Source: Saccoglossus kowalevskii (lineage: Eukaryota; Hemichordata; Enteropneusta; Harrimaniidae). Taken from it: a stretch of 64,000 nucleotides of DNA. The stretch lies in assembly GCF_000003605.2 (NCBI RefSeq), contig NW_003112468.1, forward strand, positions 302,237 to 366,236, written 5' to 3'. The position numbers and the translations under genes are program-made. Under the pieces are notes generated by a model, which ran no database searches, was not told where the DNA came from, and saw only the letters and a list, made by a program, of their open reading frames with translations. Position 1 is the first letter of the stretch. Each line of letters starts with the position of its first letter. Positions 15,601 to 27,757 of the stretch are shown piece after piece.

Positions 15601-17888
15601 AATTATATCGATGTTTAAATTAAATGCACTATAAACTCAGGTACGCAAGCTAATATATATATCTCATTTGTTTCTAGGAATCGCACGGGTGTGTACCATT
15701 AATACGTCCTGCATAGGGCATGGGTGTGTCCTGCATACGAGACAAATAGAAAAAAAAACATGAAATTTAATTATTGACAGTAAGTCAGAATTGTATCACA
15801 CAAATCCTTACATTCAAGACTTATAATAATGTGTATATAATGAAATGACCCATTCTTAATATCAAGTGTCATTCGCACACACGTGGCATCGCTGTTATCT
15901 TAACACATTAACCAACGCTTGACATACTCCCATAATTCTATATGCAATGTTAAATAATCGATGCTGAACATTTTCTACACACTGTATAGTAGCAGAACGG
16001 CTGAAAAATGTATTAAATGTGAAATTATACATACATAAATAATTAATATTGATCATACATGAACCATTCGAATTTACGTGTCCCCTTTGTTTGCACAGTT
16101 CATGTCAAAATACGGAACAAGATTGTCACTTTTTTTCTTTAAGATATAACGCTCACATCAATTTGAATGTCGATGGTTAGATATAGCGGCCATCGTTAAT
16201 GTTAGGCTTGATATTACCCATGTTTGGTACATCTTGTTCTGAAATGTGTGTGAAATAACCTCTATTTGTTATTCACACACATAAATATAAATCCGAGGAT
16301 TGAACAAAGTCGGTTCAGGCAAAAAAACAAAACAAAACAAAACAGAAAAGTTAGTACGTACAGCCATATAGACAAGACGACCCTCTGCTAGGCCTGACAA
16401 TACTTATATGACCGACTTCAGACAATTACTTTATGAACTAAGTCTTGTTAATCTTAAACATTTAATAAACTTTAATGAACAGCCAGACTCATTAAATTTG
16501 AGTGATTTATATTACATTTGAATGATTATGAACTAAGTTTTGAAATATTATGTCATTCGGAAATATGATGTAATGCGTGGTTAACCCACTAAAAGCACTG
16601 ACTATAGTAACAATAGTAACTTTGGGCACAGAGCAGAACGAGATACATGCATGTCCGAGGAAAAAGTGTTTGGTATGAAACTGGAACAAATCAGTTTGCC
16701 GCTGTTGCCATGACAACGGAGGGCGGATATTTTGCGTTTGTGTCGACAGACACAGAGTAGTGATTATAAGAGCAATTCAAGCTAGGAGCGAACCCCCAGT
16801 ATAATCGAGCATGGTTTATTCAAATTTAGCATAGTTAGCAATGAGTTATTAACTAATTAGCAATTTGCAAAATTTTGGTCACGATTAAACACTGATAATG
16901 CAACTCAAATAAAAGAATTAATGTTCGTGCAACGTGTACTAATTTACATGAAAACAAAAATCAAGACTATAACAAGGCACTTTCAGTAAACTAAGAATAC
17001 ACAATGAGAATAAAGAATTACTTGGAAACATTAATTTTGCATCTCATTCTTTATCTGCTGGTAATTAAATGGAGTGGATCTTGGGTCGGTTAACAAAATG
17101 ACAAGCACATATTATTTTTATATGCCTGAGGTCATAGAGAATATCTCAGTAACATTATTCACCGTCAAAATATTCTCTAACTAAATAATTTATTAGTCAT
17201 GCACAAATGAATCTGCGTATATTATGCAGATAGTGCTCAAATGGTAAGGTTCATAGACAGGACGTTAATCAGGAAATGTGTAGGCTTTGGTGAAATATGA
17301 TTAAAATTCAATGTAAGTATTGGCTTCAATTGCTTTCCGAAATAGTTTAATTTGTTTTAATTGGCATGTTTTATTGTTCTAATAATAATAAAAAAGACCG
17401 AGCTTATAGCAACACAGATTGGTTTTGGCGCATCTGTCGATGAGTTAATTCGAAACGTGCAAAAGACCTTCATCTTATATCATTCACTTGACTGGTTATC
17501 ATTTTTTCAAATGGGCTACTCAATGTTGTGGTTCCGGTCTGTTAGAAAAAACAATTGTGGTCGATATAATCACGACGACTTATCAGATGTTGCCAGAAGA
17601 GCGTAAGCCCTTTTTCTTGCACACGTGACACCCACCAGAAGAACAGGCTATACCTGACCGATGACAGCACAATGTCTAAGCCCTCTGAGAACATCTATAA
17701 GTAATATAATTATGTTTTGTCATAATAAATTGCAATTGCGCCATATAACATGTACAACATCTGCCGAGTCCTTCAAACAAAGGCGACGTTTCCCATCGAA
17801 TGCATAGTCACACATTTGTAATGGGGATATCTGCTAGGAGGAAACACACCAAGCATTCTACACACATGAATCGCAAACCTTCCACATT
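9655..17888. other. 8.2-kb gene-free AT-rich stretch
   Basis: No gene, RNA gene or element with recognisable ends was found. There are only simple A-rich patches, such as an AAAAC run at 16321-16344 and a short GAAA run near 12850. Open frames are short and unlike any family I know. Confidence 0.55.
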
Positions 17889-19700
17889 GGATAAGGATAA
17901 CTCTGGATAAGGAAAACAGTGGATAAAGAAAGTAGTTGGTAAGGATAATAATGAATAAGGATAACAGTGAATAATGATACCAGTAGATAATGATACAGTG
18001 GATAATGATACTAGTAGAAAATGATACAAGTAGATAATGGTACAGTAGATAATGATACAGTGGATAATGATACAAGTAGATAATGGTACAGTAGATAATG
18101 ATACAGTGGATAATGATACTAGTAGAAAATGATACAAGTAGATAATGGTACAGTTAATAATGATACCAGTAGATAATGATACAGTGGATAATGATACTAG
18201 TAGAAAATGATACAAGTAGATAATGGTACAGTGAATAATGATACCAGTAGATAATGGTACAGTGGATAATGATACCAGTGGATAATAATACCAGTAGAAA
18301 ATGATACCAATGGTTGATGATACCAGTATATAATAATACCAGTAGAAAATGATACCAGTAGATAATGATACAGTGGATAATGATACCAGTAGATGATGAA
18401 ACCAGTGGATAATGATACAAGTGGATATTGATAAAGGAAAAAAATAATATTACCAGTGGATAATAGTACCCGTGAATAAAGATAATAATTGGATAAAGAT
18501 AACAGTGGACAAGGACAGTAGTTGGACAAGGATAATAGTGAATGAGGATAACATTGGATAGAAATAACAGTGGATAATGATACCAGTAAATAATAATACT
18601 AGTGGATAATGATACCAGTGAATAATGACACCAGTAGATAATGATACCAGTGGATAATGATACCAATGGATAATACCAGTGGATAATGATACCAATGGAT
18701 AATATTACCAGTTGATTATGATACCAGTGGATAATGATACCAGTGGATAATGATATCAGTCTATATTGATACCAGTGGACAATAATACTAGTGGATAATG
18801 ATACCAGTGGCTAATAATACAAGTGGATAAAAGTACCAGTGAATATAGATAATAGTTGGATAAAGATAACAGTGGATACGGATAGTAATTGGATAAGGGT
18901 AATAGTGTTGAGGATAACAGTGGATAAGGATAACAGTTGATAATACTACTAGTGGATAATGATACCAGTGAATAATGACACCAGTGGATAATGATACCAG
19001 TGGATAATGATACCAGTGGATTATCCCAGTGGACAATGATACCAATGGATAATACTACCAGTGGATTATGATACCAGTGGATAATGATAATAGTGGATCA
19101 TGATATCAGTGGTTAATAATACCGGGGGATAATAGTGGATAAGGATAATAGTTGGATAAAGATAACAGTGGATAAGGATAACAATGGATAATGATACCAG
19201 TGGTTAATAATTCCAGTAGTCAATAATACTGGTGGATAATGATTATAGTGGATAAGGATAATAGAATGACGATAACAGTGAATAAGGATAACAGTGGATA
19301 ATTATACCAGTGGATAATAATACCAGTGGATAATAATACCAGTGGATAATTATAACAGTGCATAATAATACCAGTGGATAATGTACCTGTAGATAATAAT
19401 ACCAATAGATAATTATACCATTCTATATTTATACCAGTGGATAATAATACCAGTGGATAATTATACCAGTGGATAATGATACGAGTAGATAATAATACCA
19501 GTGGATAATGTTACCAGTGGATAATTATACCAGTGGATAAAAATACAAGTGGATAATGATACCAGTGAATCATGATACAAGTGGATAATGATACCAGAGG
19601 ATAATGACACCAGTGGATAATGATACCAGTGGATAATAATACAAGTGGATAATGATACCAGAGGATAATGACACCAGTGGATAATGATACCAGTGGATAA
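17889..19700. repeat. 1.8-kb minisatellite of a 16-bp unit
   Basis: About 110 degenerate copies of GGATAATGATACCAGT. The left edge and a few internal patches use GGATAAGGATAACAGT instead. 14-15-bp variants (GATAATGATACAGT) are common between 17990 and 18260. There is higher-order structure: a patch reading GATAATAATTGGATAAAG at 18481 recurs with small changes near 18848 and 19144. Because three units make 48 bp, long minus-strand frames with a 16-residue periodicity (YHYPLVSLSTGIIIHW-like) are open. These are by-products of the repeat, not evidence of protein. Confidence 0.97.
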
Positions 19701-20049
19701 CATCCAATTGAAACATCCACATTTTTGTATTTACATAATATTGGTATCATAATTATTGTCTCTCGTAGACTATTCTGTAACTGTAGTTGGTTCACCATTG
19801 TACATATGTATACAGCCATACACATACAGCTCGATATTATACAATGTCGTTTATTTCCACGTTGTCACATTACTTAGTATGAACTGGTTACTAGTAAGGA
19901 AATTCAAATTCTCAGATTTATTTTATTTTTGTTTATCTAGATTTCAAACAATTGCTAAAAGTTGCGAACTATGTTTCTGTTATTAACATCGTAAATTGAC
20001 AATGTTTCCGTTGTAGGCGTGATGTAGATTTCATCATTCCAGTATGCGA

Positions 20050-20055
<6 letters not shown>
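19701..20055. other. no gene seen
   Basis: Unique AT-rich DNA between two repeats. No supported feature. Confidence 0.55.

Positions 20056-20083
<28 letters not shown>
20056..20083. repeat. (CA)n microsatellite
   Basis: Fourteen uninterrupted CA dinucleotides. Confidence 0.97.
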
Positions 20084-20714
20084 TCAGTAACGAATCAATA
20101 AATGCGATATGTCAATTTTAACAGTACACACTACTCACATTAGAATATATGACCCATCTCCTTTATGTCAAATACGAATCCTTGCAAATTAATTGTTCGT
20201 TAATCTTAATTGGTAAACCACCCTAATTAGGTGATTAGTGTCATCAAGCATGATTTCCCATACATCTATCATTTTATCAACCTTATCTTCAATTATACCT
20301 GTGACAAAAATGTACACAGAGGGAAATAGAACAAGAAAATAATTATGTCTTATAACACACAGGGGAATATTTTGACCACGAGTGACTGTGATTGCTCCTA
20401 TGGGGGTTTACAAAAGTAACGTCTGTATATAGACATTGCCAATGTACATACATACTTATATGCACTTCGAATTATCAGTAATCTATTAATTTTTGTGTCG
20501 TATGGCAGGATGACAAATTAGATGAAATATTTATGTTGTTATATGAACAAAGTCGCAGGCATGTAATGTAGTCAGGTTTGGATGGACGATTAGGGTACAA
20601 AATTTCAATGTCTAGGGAAGTATTCGGACATAGAAATAATTAAACCAGCATATACAGAAGCGTCATTATTTCAGAACAAACGCATTATTATATGAGACAA
20701 TCTGTTGCATGTCA
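20084..20714. other. no gene seen
   Basis: Unique AT-rich sequence without a supported feature. Confidence 0.55.
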
Positions 20715-20760
20715 TTTAGACAATGGAGGTATACTTTGTTCATACCTCCATGTTTAGACA
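20715..20760. repeat. hairpin flanked by 8-bp direct repeats
   Basis: TTTAGACA (20715-20722) is followed by ATGGAGGTAT, a 9-base loop, the exact complement ATACCTCCAT (20742-20751), one base, and TTTAGACA again (20753-20760). The layout mimics a minimal transposon footprint or internally deleted MITE. It could also be a structured regulatory element or chance. Confidence 0.4.
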
Positions 20761-20891
20761 CACATTAAAATGTTGTAGCTACACGAATACAAAGAATAAC
20801 AGCGAAATGGTGTAAATACAGCCGGAAAGTTAGAACTTTTAATAAGTCACCGACACGTCTAGAGTTTGGGTTTAGAATCATATCGTTCTCA

Positions 20892-22581
20892 ATAGGGTGT
20901 AACTAGCCTGTGAAACCCCAGCTGACGAGTAGAGTGTAACTATCCCGTCAAACTCCAGCTGACGAGTAGGGTGTAACTAACTTTTCAAATCCCAGCTGTC
21001 TAGCAGGATGTAACTGTCACACGCAACGTAATATTGCCGTAATTGGTATAGTACAGGTGTGATGGTTCAAATACCAAAATGGCAACAGTAACAGAAAGAC
21101 TTCCCTGGGAGCGATGATAACATACGAACACGGAGCAAACAGATGAGGTTTCAACTGGTACTGGTATTATTATACTCTGCAAACATAAAGTACATTAACG
21201 CGGTAAAACTCCACTACTCCAATAACTAGATACTTAAACTCCAATACAATTCAACGAGATCTCCGATCTGAACTCAGCGCCGAACAACTACCCTATATAT
21301 ACCCCCACTGTCCACAAATAGACCACTACATCAGCATACACAATGAGTCTGGAACTCACTAAAAACTTCCAGAATGTTCCATTACCCTCTATTGCCTCCT
21401 ACAGTGTTCTATTACCCATTCAACCTGTTTCTAAAAAAAATCTAGAATATTCCACCCAGACACAGCACGGCTCTAGAACACTCTCAGTGACACGGAAGTG
21501 GCAAATAAGTCGTATGCGACAGTAACTAACCCGTCAAATTCCAGTTGACGAGCAGGAAGTGACTAACATGTCAAACCCAAGCTGACGAGCAGGGTGTAAC
21601 TTACCTGTCAAACCCCAGATGACGAACAGGGTGTAACTAACCTGTCAAACCCCAGATGACAAGTAGGGTGTAACTAAACTGCCAAACCCCAGCTGACGAG
21701 TAGGGTGTAACTAATCTGTCAAACCCCAGCTGACGAATATGGTGTAAGTAACCTGTCAAACCCCGGCTGACGATTATGGTGTTACTAATCTGTCAAACAT
21801 CAGATGACGAGTAGGGTGTAACTAAACTGTCAAACCCCAACTGACGAGTAGGGTGTAACTAACCTGTCAAACCCCAACTGACGAGTAGGGTGTAACTAAC
21901 CTGTCAAACCCCAGCTGACGAGTAAGGTGTAACTGACCTGTCAAACCCAAGATGACGAGGGTGTAACTAACCTGTCAAACCCCAGATGACGAGTAGGGTG
22001 TAACTAAACTGCCAAACCCCAGCTGACGAGTAGGGTGTAACTAACCTGTCAAACCCCAGCTGACGAGTAGGGTGTAACTAACCTGTCAAACCCCAGCTGA
22101 CGAGGGTGTAACTAACCTGTCAAACCCCAGATGACGAGTAGGGTGTAACTAACCTGTCAAACCCCCGCTGACGAGTAGGGTGTAAATAACCTGTCAAATC
22201 CCAGCTGACGAGCAGGAAGTGACTAACCTGTCAAACCTCAGCTGACGAGTAGGGTGTAATTAACCCGTCAATTCGCAGCTGACGAGCAGGGTGTAACTAA
22301 CCCGTCAAACCCCCGCTGACGAGAAGGATGTAACTAAACTTTCAAACCTCAGCTGAAGAGTAGGGTGTAACTAACCCATCGAAACTCAGCTGACGAGTAG
22401 GGTGTAACTAACCCGTCAAGCCCCAGCTGACGAGCAGGGTGTAACTAATCTGTCAAACCTCAGCTGAAGAGAAGGGTATAACTAACCCGTCAAACCTCCG
22501 CTGACGAGTAGGGTGTAACTAAACTGTCAACCCCCAGATGACAAGCAGGCTGTAACTAACCTATCAAACCCCTGCTGACGA
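20892..22581. repeat. 37-bp minisatellite, about 32 copies, interrupted
   Basis: The unit contains GTAGGGTGTAACTAAC followed by CTGTCAAACCCCAGCTGACG. About three copies lie at 20892-21014. A 507-bp insertion follows (21015-21521), then about 29 copies to 22581. Several units lack AGTAG and are about 33 bp long. Copies diverge by a few percent to about 20 percent, less in the middle than at the edges, as expected from unequal exchange. No open frame or known satellite family was recognised. Confidence 0.96.
21015..21521. mobile_element. probable solo LTR of an LTR retrotransposon (fossil)
   Basis: The insertion starts TGTCACACGC and ends GCGACA, giving the canonical TG...CA borders of an LTR. 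It is flanked by identical 5-bp repeats GTAAC (21010-21014 and 21522-21526), taken from the host 37-bp unit. The size (507 bp), imperfect inverted ends and a TATA-like stretch (CTATATATA, near 21293) fit a promoter-bearing LTR. No internal retroviral region is present, so this is a solo LTR, the usual product of LTR-LTR recombination. A 5-bp duplication is usual for Gypsy and BEL elements; the family is not resolved. It looks whole as an LTR and is younger than the surrounding array units. Orientation is uncertain. Confidence 0.65.
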
Positions 22582-25012
22582 CTACCCCTGTTAGGATTAC
22601 TAGCATATATTTAGCTTAGAAACTTAGGGATGAATTTGAAAATGAACGTGACTTGTCCTGAGACGTCGCTGGGCTTTAAATAGTTGTATATTGTATTGCC
22701 AACAAATAAACTTTTTTCTCAATCATACAGTTGTAATAGTGTAAATAAGCAATGTATTTTACGTGTTGTTTACGTCACACTAGACTCATATCGAACTAGA
22801 TTAGACGCGACGACCACCGTTCTTTAATTGCAAATAGTAATGTCTCCAATAACCAGAGCATTACAGTCTACGCTACAATACGCTGTCTGTATTTGGATCA
22901 CAACACGATGTATAATTAAGGGACGGGTTTCATAAGCATTGCTGAACATATTGCACAGCTTGTATATAATTGAATATGTCATGCGTACAATGATTTTACT
23001 GGAGTTTATATAAATATAATTTGGTCACCGCCTCATTACAATTCAACAATTTAATCCTGACACATGGCTGTCTCTGTTAAAACGTTCTGTATTTATAGTT
23101 CAATATACATTGGTTTATTAACGGTATATTGAAGCGGATAGAGTTGTTTGCTTCATTGACGATATTCCCCACGTTATATTCATCGCCTAGATTTGAAAGT
23201 ATTCTGTACATTTTCTATATTGGGTATAAATTATGTTGTATTGTGTGTGGTAATAGCGTATTCGCGTATTCCTTCTTGATGAATTAAATGGTGATTCTTG
23301 TGGGAAATGGACCACTCCGTTGGAGACTGCAAGGAACTACATTTACGATGCATAAATACCCAATTACAGATAAATTGGATGATTGGTTCATGATAGAAAT
23401 CACGTGTGGATGTATACACAATCATCGGTTATATAATGTGATACTATTAAGGCATTACGTATACAAAATACTATTCAATAGAAGTGATTATAAAATGTGT
23501 TAATATGCAAAAAAATACAACAAAACACCTATTTGGTCAGTTTGCAATTTACCAACTATTATCTCCTCGATACTATAATTGTTCTGTTTGTACTTTGATG
23601 TGATCATGTCTGGTAGATACAAAACGTGCGCTTCGAATCTATGTATATTTAAAGTGACAATATTATGTCATCGTTACGAATATCTGGTGACGCTACCAAA
23701 TATATCTAGACCACGACGGTCAATTTATCGAAATATTACTGCAGTTGCCGTGTTTACACAGTAATAATTCAATGTTATAATGTTTTAAGGATGTAGTAAA
23801 GGTTTTTTTTCTTTGAAAATGTCAAATTTACTTTTTTTTCCATATTCTCTTATACGAATATATGAAGCATGCATTTACATAGAAACAAACAATTGTAGAG
23901 ATGGTTTAGAAGGGTAATACATTTTGAATAAATCTGAGATACAGTGTGTTTTATATTTTTTTGTGATTTGTCATGCTTAAGTAAACATCGTTATTTAGGG
24001 TTAGTTTAGAAAGTTGATCTCGACTCCCAGCTGCTCCACGATGGTGATTTTTGGCATAGGTAATCTCTGATAGCTGCTAATGAAATCTGGCAAAGATAGT
24101 TTGTATACCACTTTGACTTTCGAAAATAAGACACAACTCTCCCCTATGTGAACTCTGAAACATGGTACCACATTTCAAAACAACGTTGACAATGATTTTA
24201 AAAAGCGTTATGGGGTAAAAATCTAGGTCACGCTACAGTAGAGGAGCTGGGAAATTAAATTCAAACCTTCTCTGAATTCCGCGAACATCAATACTGTGGC
24301 CTTATTTCGGTTTCTTTGAAAATAACACCTCTCTATTTGCACAGTGATCAAGTGATTATACGGTATCATTTTTTTGCTGGAATATTTATTTCATATTATT
24401 TGAGAAATAAGCTTTCTAAAAATATATAACTTGATGGGATTCAAAGAATATGTTACTTCAGAAATGTGCTACGCAATTGCAATAGAAATAACCTCTACTA
24501 CATTTTTGAGACAATTTGTCGAAAAATATATAATCTTATCAATTTTAGAAAAAAAATTAATACTTCAATCACAAAACGATTCTGAGCTGATTGTTCCAAT
24601 TCCTAATAAAACTTGGGGAATAACATAGAAAATAAAATGTATGTATATTGTATCGACGTCAATAGTTTGCCTGTCATTGTAAAGATGACGCACTTAGGAA
24701 GGATGTCAATTAATCACCACATGGGAGTGTGACATCGTACTTATGTGTTCAGATATATCTTGACCCTGACCTTGAATCGTTCAATTATTACAAAGTACAG
24801 TTACACCAGAACATGACAAGTACGGTCGTTACTTTCACCGAGTGTATGGTACGGTGGAAACATGCAACTCTATACATTTGACGTGCAGGGATATGTCCCC
24901 CGTGATTAATTATTAAAGGATCTAGCCAAATGTCACATATATCTTATTCACGTCAACCTGACTACATTGTCCTTTGTCACATGTTCCCGATTAACAGTAC
25001 AAACGATTTTCA
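22582..25012. other. no gene seen
   Basis: AT-rich DNA with short chance frames. A weak inverted similarity links CCCAGCTGCTCCAC near 24027 and the complement of a related run near 24240, but no target duplication was found. No supported gene. Confidence 0.5.
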
Positions 25013-25220
25013 TCTATGTATTATTTGTTTTTGGCCCAATCGACGAAAAGTAGCACAACTTGTAGACATAGGAACCCTAACCCCTTCGAGTTCTACTATT
25101 TTTTTCTTCACACGGGTACATGTACTAGGATTTATATCCGATTCGATTCTGGGAATCAAACCAGTACCGCCCTGGTGCAAAGCGATCATGCTAAGCATGC
25201 CTAGGAGCTAGGTTGTCGGC
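25013..25220 (-). mobile_element. tRNA-derived SINE
   Basis: Read on the minus strand, the head has the two internal RNA polymerase III promoter boxes of a tRNA. The A box is TAGCTCCTAGG (25200-25210) and the B box is GGTTTGATTCC (25152-25162), about 38 nt apart as in tRNAs. A tRNA-unrelated body of about 130 bp follows, ending in an A-rich tail (GGGCCAAAAACAAATAATA). The tRNA part no longer folds into a clean cloverleaf, so it is a SINE or tRNA-derived repeat rather than a functional tRNA. Open frames on both strands here are by-products. No target duplication was confirmed. Confidence 0.6.
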
Positions 25221-25843
25221 ACTATCATATGGCACACCCTATCAAAACATGCAACACAACAAACATACTATTAAATACTGTCACTCTGTGGTCAGCAAGA
25301 GGGCATACTTTTTTTTTATAATAACAGTATATATGTCGCGTTATGGGTCAGTGTTGCATTTTATTGCTCAAACATTTCAATTATTCATACCCACACACGC
25401 CTACACATTCAATGTAGATACACGGATTGTTAACTATATATATTGTGTGAGCCACCAAACTGTGGATCATGCTTGGAACATCGTCACACATGGTAGTTTA
25501 ATGCATACACAAAATTTACTACAAAGGTGATTACTCTCATTCTATTTATTTATTTATTTACTGTCATTTACTTCTTATTCTATCGCCGATATGCGTGAAT
25601 TCGGGTCAGTTGAAAATTACATGTTTCGTTCCAGATATACAGATGAGTTAGAAATGTATTAATGAGCGAAGTATTGCTTATGATGGAGCATTGTCTTGTC
25701 CCGCGATTCCATAGGCAGTTAGAATGAAACGAATGTTATCGCATGTAAGAAACATTAATTCGGTAAACATGACATGGGCTTTGCTGGATATAAAAGCTAA
25801 TTTAAACTTGAATTCAAAAAATGTTTGTATTATAATCTCCGTA
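25221..25843. other. no gene seen
   Basis: AT-rich DNA with a short TTTA run near 25543-25560. The 40 codons before the 66-bp array are open in frame with it but show no coding signature. Confidence 0.5.
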
Positions 25844-26635
25844 ATGTTCATCATTTACATACCAGTGCTTGTTCCGCATATGACAAACACTGAATATGTC
25901 GAGTTTAGCATGTTCATCATTTACATACCAGTGCTTGTTCCGCATATGACAAACACTGAATATGTCGAGTTTAGCATGTTCATCATTTACATACCAGTGC
26001 TTGTTCCGCATATGACAAACACTGAATATGTCGAGTTTAGCATGTTCATCATTTACATACCAGTGCTTGTTCCGCAGATGACAAACACTGAATATGTCGA
26101 GTTTAGCATGTTCATCATTTACATACCAGTGCTTGTTCCGCAGATGACAAACACTGAATATGTCGAGTTTAGCATGTTCATCATTTACATACCAGTGCTT
26201 GTTCCGCAGATGACAAACACTGAATATGTCGAGTTTAGCATGTTCATCATTTACATACCAGTGCTTGTTCCGCAGATGACAAACACTGAATATGTCGAGT
26301 TTAGCATGTTCATCATTTACATACCAGTGCTTGTTCCGCAGATGACAAACACTGAGTATGTCGAGTTTAGCATGTTCATCATTTACATACCAGTGCTTGT
26401 TCCGCAGATGACAAACACTGAATATGTCGAGTTTAGCATGTTCATCATTTACATACCAGTGCTTGTTCCGCAGATGACAAACACTGAGTATGTCGAGTTT
26501 AGCATGTTCATCATTTACATACCAGTGCTTGTTCCGCAGATGACAAACACTGAATATGTCGAGTTTAGCATGTTCATCATTTACATACCAGTGCTTGTTC
26601 CGCAGATGACAAACACTGAATATGTCGAGTTTAGC
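25844..26635. repeat. 12 x 66-bp tandem array, open in frame
   Basis: Exactly twelve copies of a 66-bp unit starting ATGTTCATCATTTACATACC. The first three units carry CATATG where the other nine have CAGATG, and two units carry GAG for GAA. Otherwise the units are identical, so amplification or homogenisation is very recent. Because 66 is a multiple of three, the plus strand is open from 25724 to 26650 (308 codons) with a 22-residue repeat (MFIIYIPVLVP then QMTNTEYVEFS). The minus strand is open over much of it too. I see no signal peptide, domain or splice context. I annotate this as a minisatellite; expression as a repeat protein is possible but unsupported. Confidence 0.95.
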
Positions 26636-27757
26636 TCGATAAGCCGTTGAGGCAACCTCTCAGCTATCGCTTTGCTGTGTAAACTGCCAGTACAAACCTG
26701 ATTGGTTTTCCGACTACTAAGCTAAACTGAATAATGAAAAAAGCCCGTAAATAAAAACAACATGACGATGTAAATTATTATTAGACAATTATTCATATGA
26801 ACACAGAACTTGATAAATGATATTGAACAAAACAAACAAACAAGTTCAACATATTTCTCGCCAAAAGCTACCAGAAATACGTCACCATGTTTTATCATCT
26901 GTGTTTTCTTCATACTTACAATTATGCTTTATATAGACCACAAATCATCAGAAACTATAACGCCCTCAGCGACCATTTTAAGGTAAAGATGCTTAACTAT
27001 ATTGAGTTCTTGTAGTTCATTAAATATAACGATATCCTGCCACATATTGCAACAGAATACTCCGTGCATTGCAATACAATAATGATAATATAAATAAAAT
27101 CATGCTATTTCTTAGTATTTGCTCCAAAACCAAGGGTTTTGTACTTGCCATTTCACTTCTTTAATGAATAAAAGTACAGTTACTAGCTTGTACTATTGAT
27201 ATCTGTCCAATCGTTTGAGACAATGTACATCTGTATGTCTGTATGTCTGTACGCATAACTATATTACCATGACAGCTATGCAAAACAAATGTGAACAAAT
27301 ATATCAGGAAGCTGATACAATTGTTTTGCATGGTTTACAGTAATATATTTACGCTTCATGTACGCAGGTGTACGTTCTCTTTAGCGATTGGAAAGATAAT
27401 ATTGGCACTAGCTAACACATGTGCTTCCATTCATTTGATTAGCGAAGTTGAATGACTGTTACATAACCTCTGACAAAATAATCTTTGTCATTGGAGCAAA
27501 TAGTGAATAAATAACATGATTGTATTTAACAACGATTCTTCGATTTAGGCAGATTTTTGATTTAATGTTTAAGGGGATATTTGTGATCTGTTTTCATGAA
27601 AAGACATTTCACCTAGTGTAAGGTGTAAAATCATTTTAACTGCTCTATTTAACAGATCAATTCGAAATTTAACAAGATTATAAACCGAATAGAAAACAGC
27701 TTCAATAATACTTCATTCTCAAGGTGTTTGTTTTGTCATATTCAATAAACGTCAAGT
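26636..27757. other. 3' flank of the receptor gene
   Basis: No coding sequence was seen. On the minus strand this is downstream of the receptor stop. The nearest polyadenylation-like hexamer I find is ATTAAA (complement of 27561-27566), about 190 bp past the stop, so the 3' UTR probably ends in the 27.5-kb area. Confidence 0.45.

Noticed and set aside
17773-19825. Long minus-strand frames rich in YHYPLVSLSTG-like residues
   Set aside because: Produced by the 16-bp repeat having no stop in these phases; composition follows the repeat and no independent coding signal exists.
20892-22581. CRISPR-like array
   Set aside because: Units are directly adjacent 37-bp repeats with no unique spacers, in an animal genome.
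24027-24248. Possible MITE from inverted CCCAGCT-containing ends
   Set aside because: Only about 11 of 14 core bases match, the outer alignment needs gaps, and no target duplication was found.
25724-26650. 308-residue repeat protein
   Set aside because: Open frame is a consequence of a 66-bp unit without stops; the other strand is also largely open, and no start context, signal or homologue supports it. Kept only as a finding.
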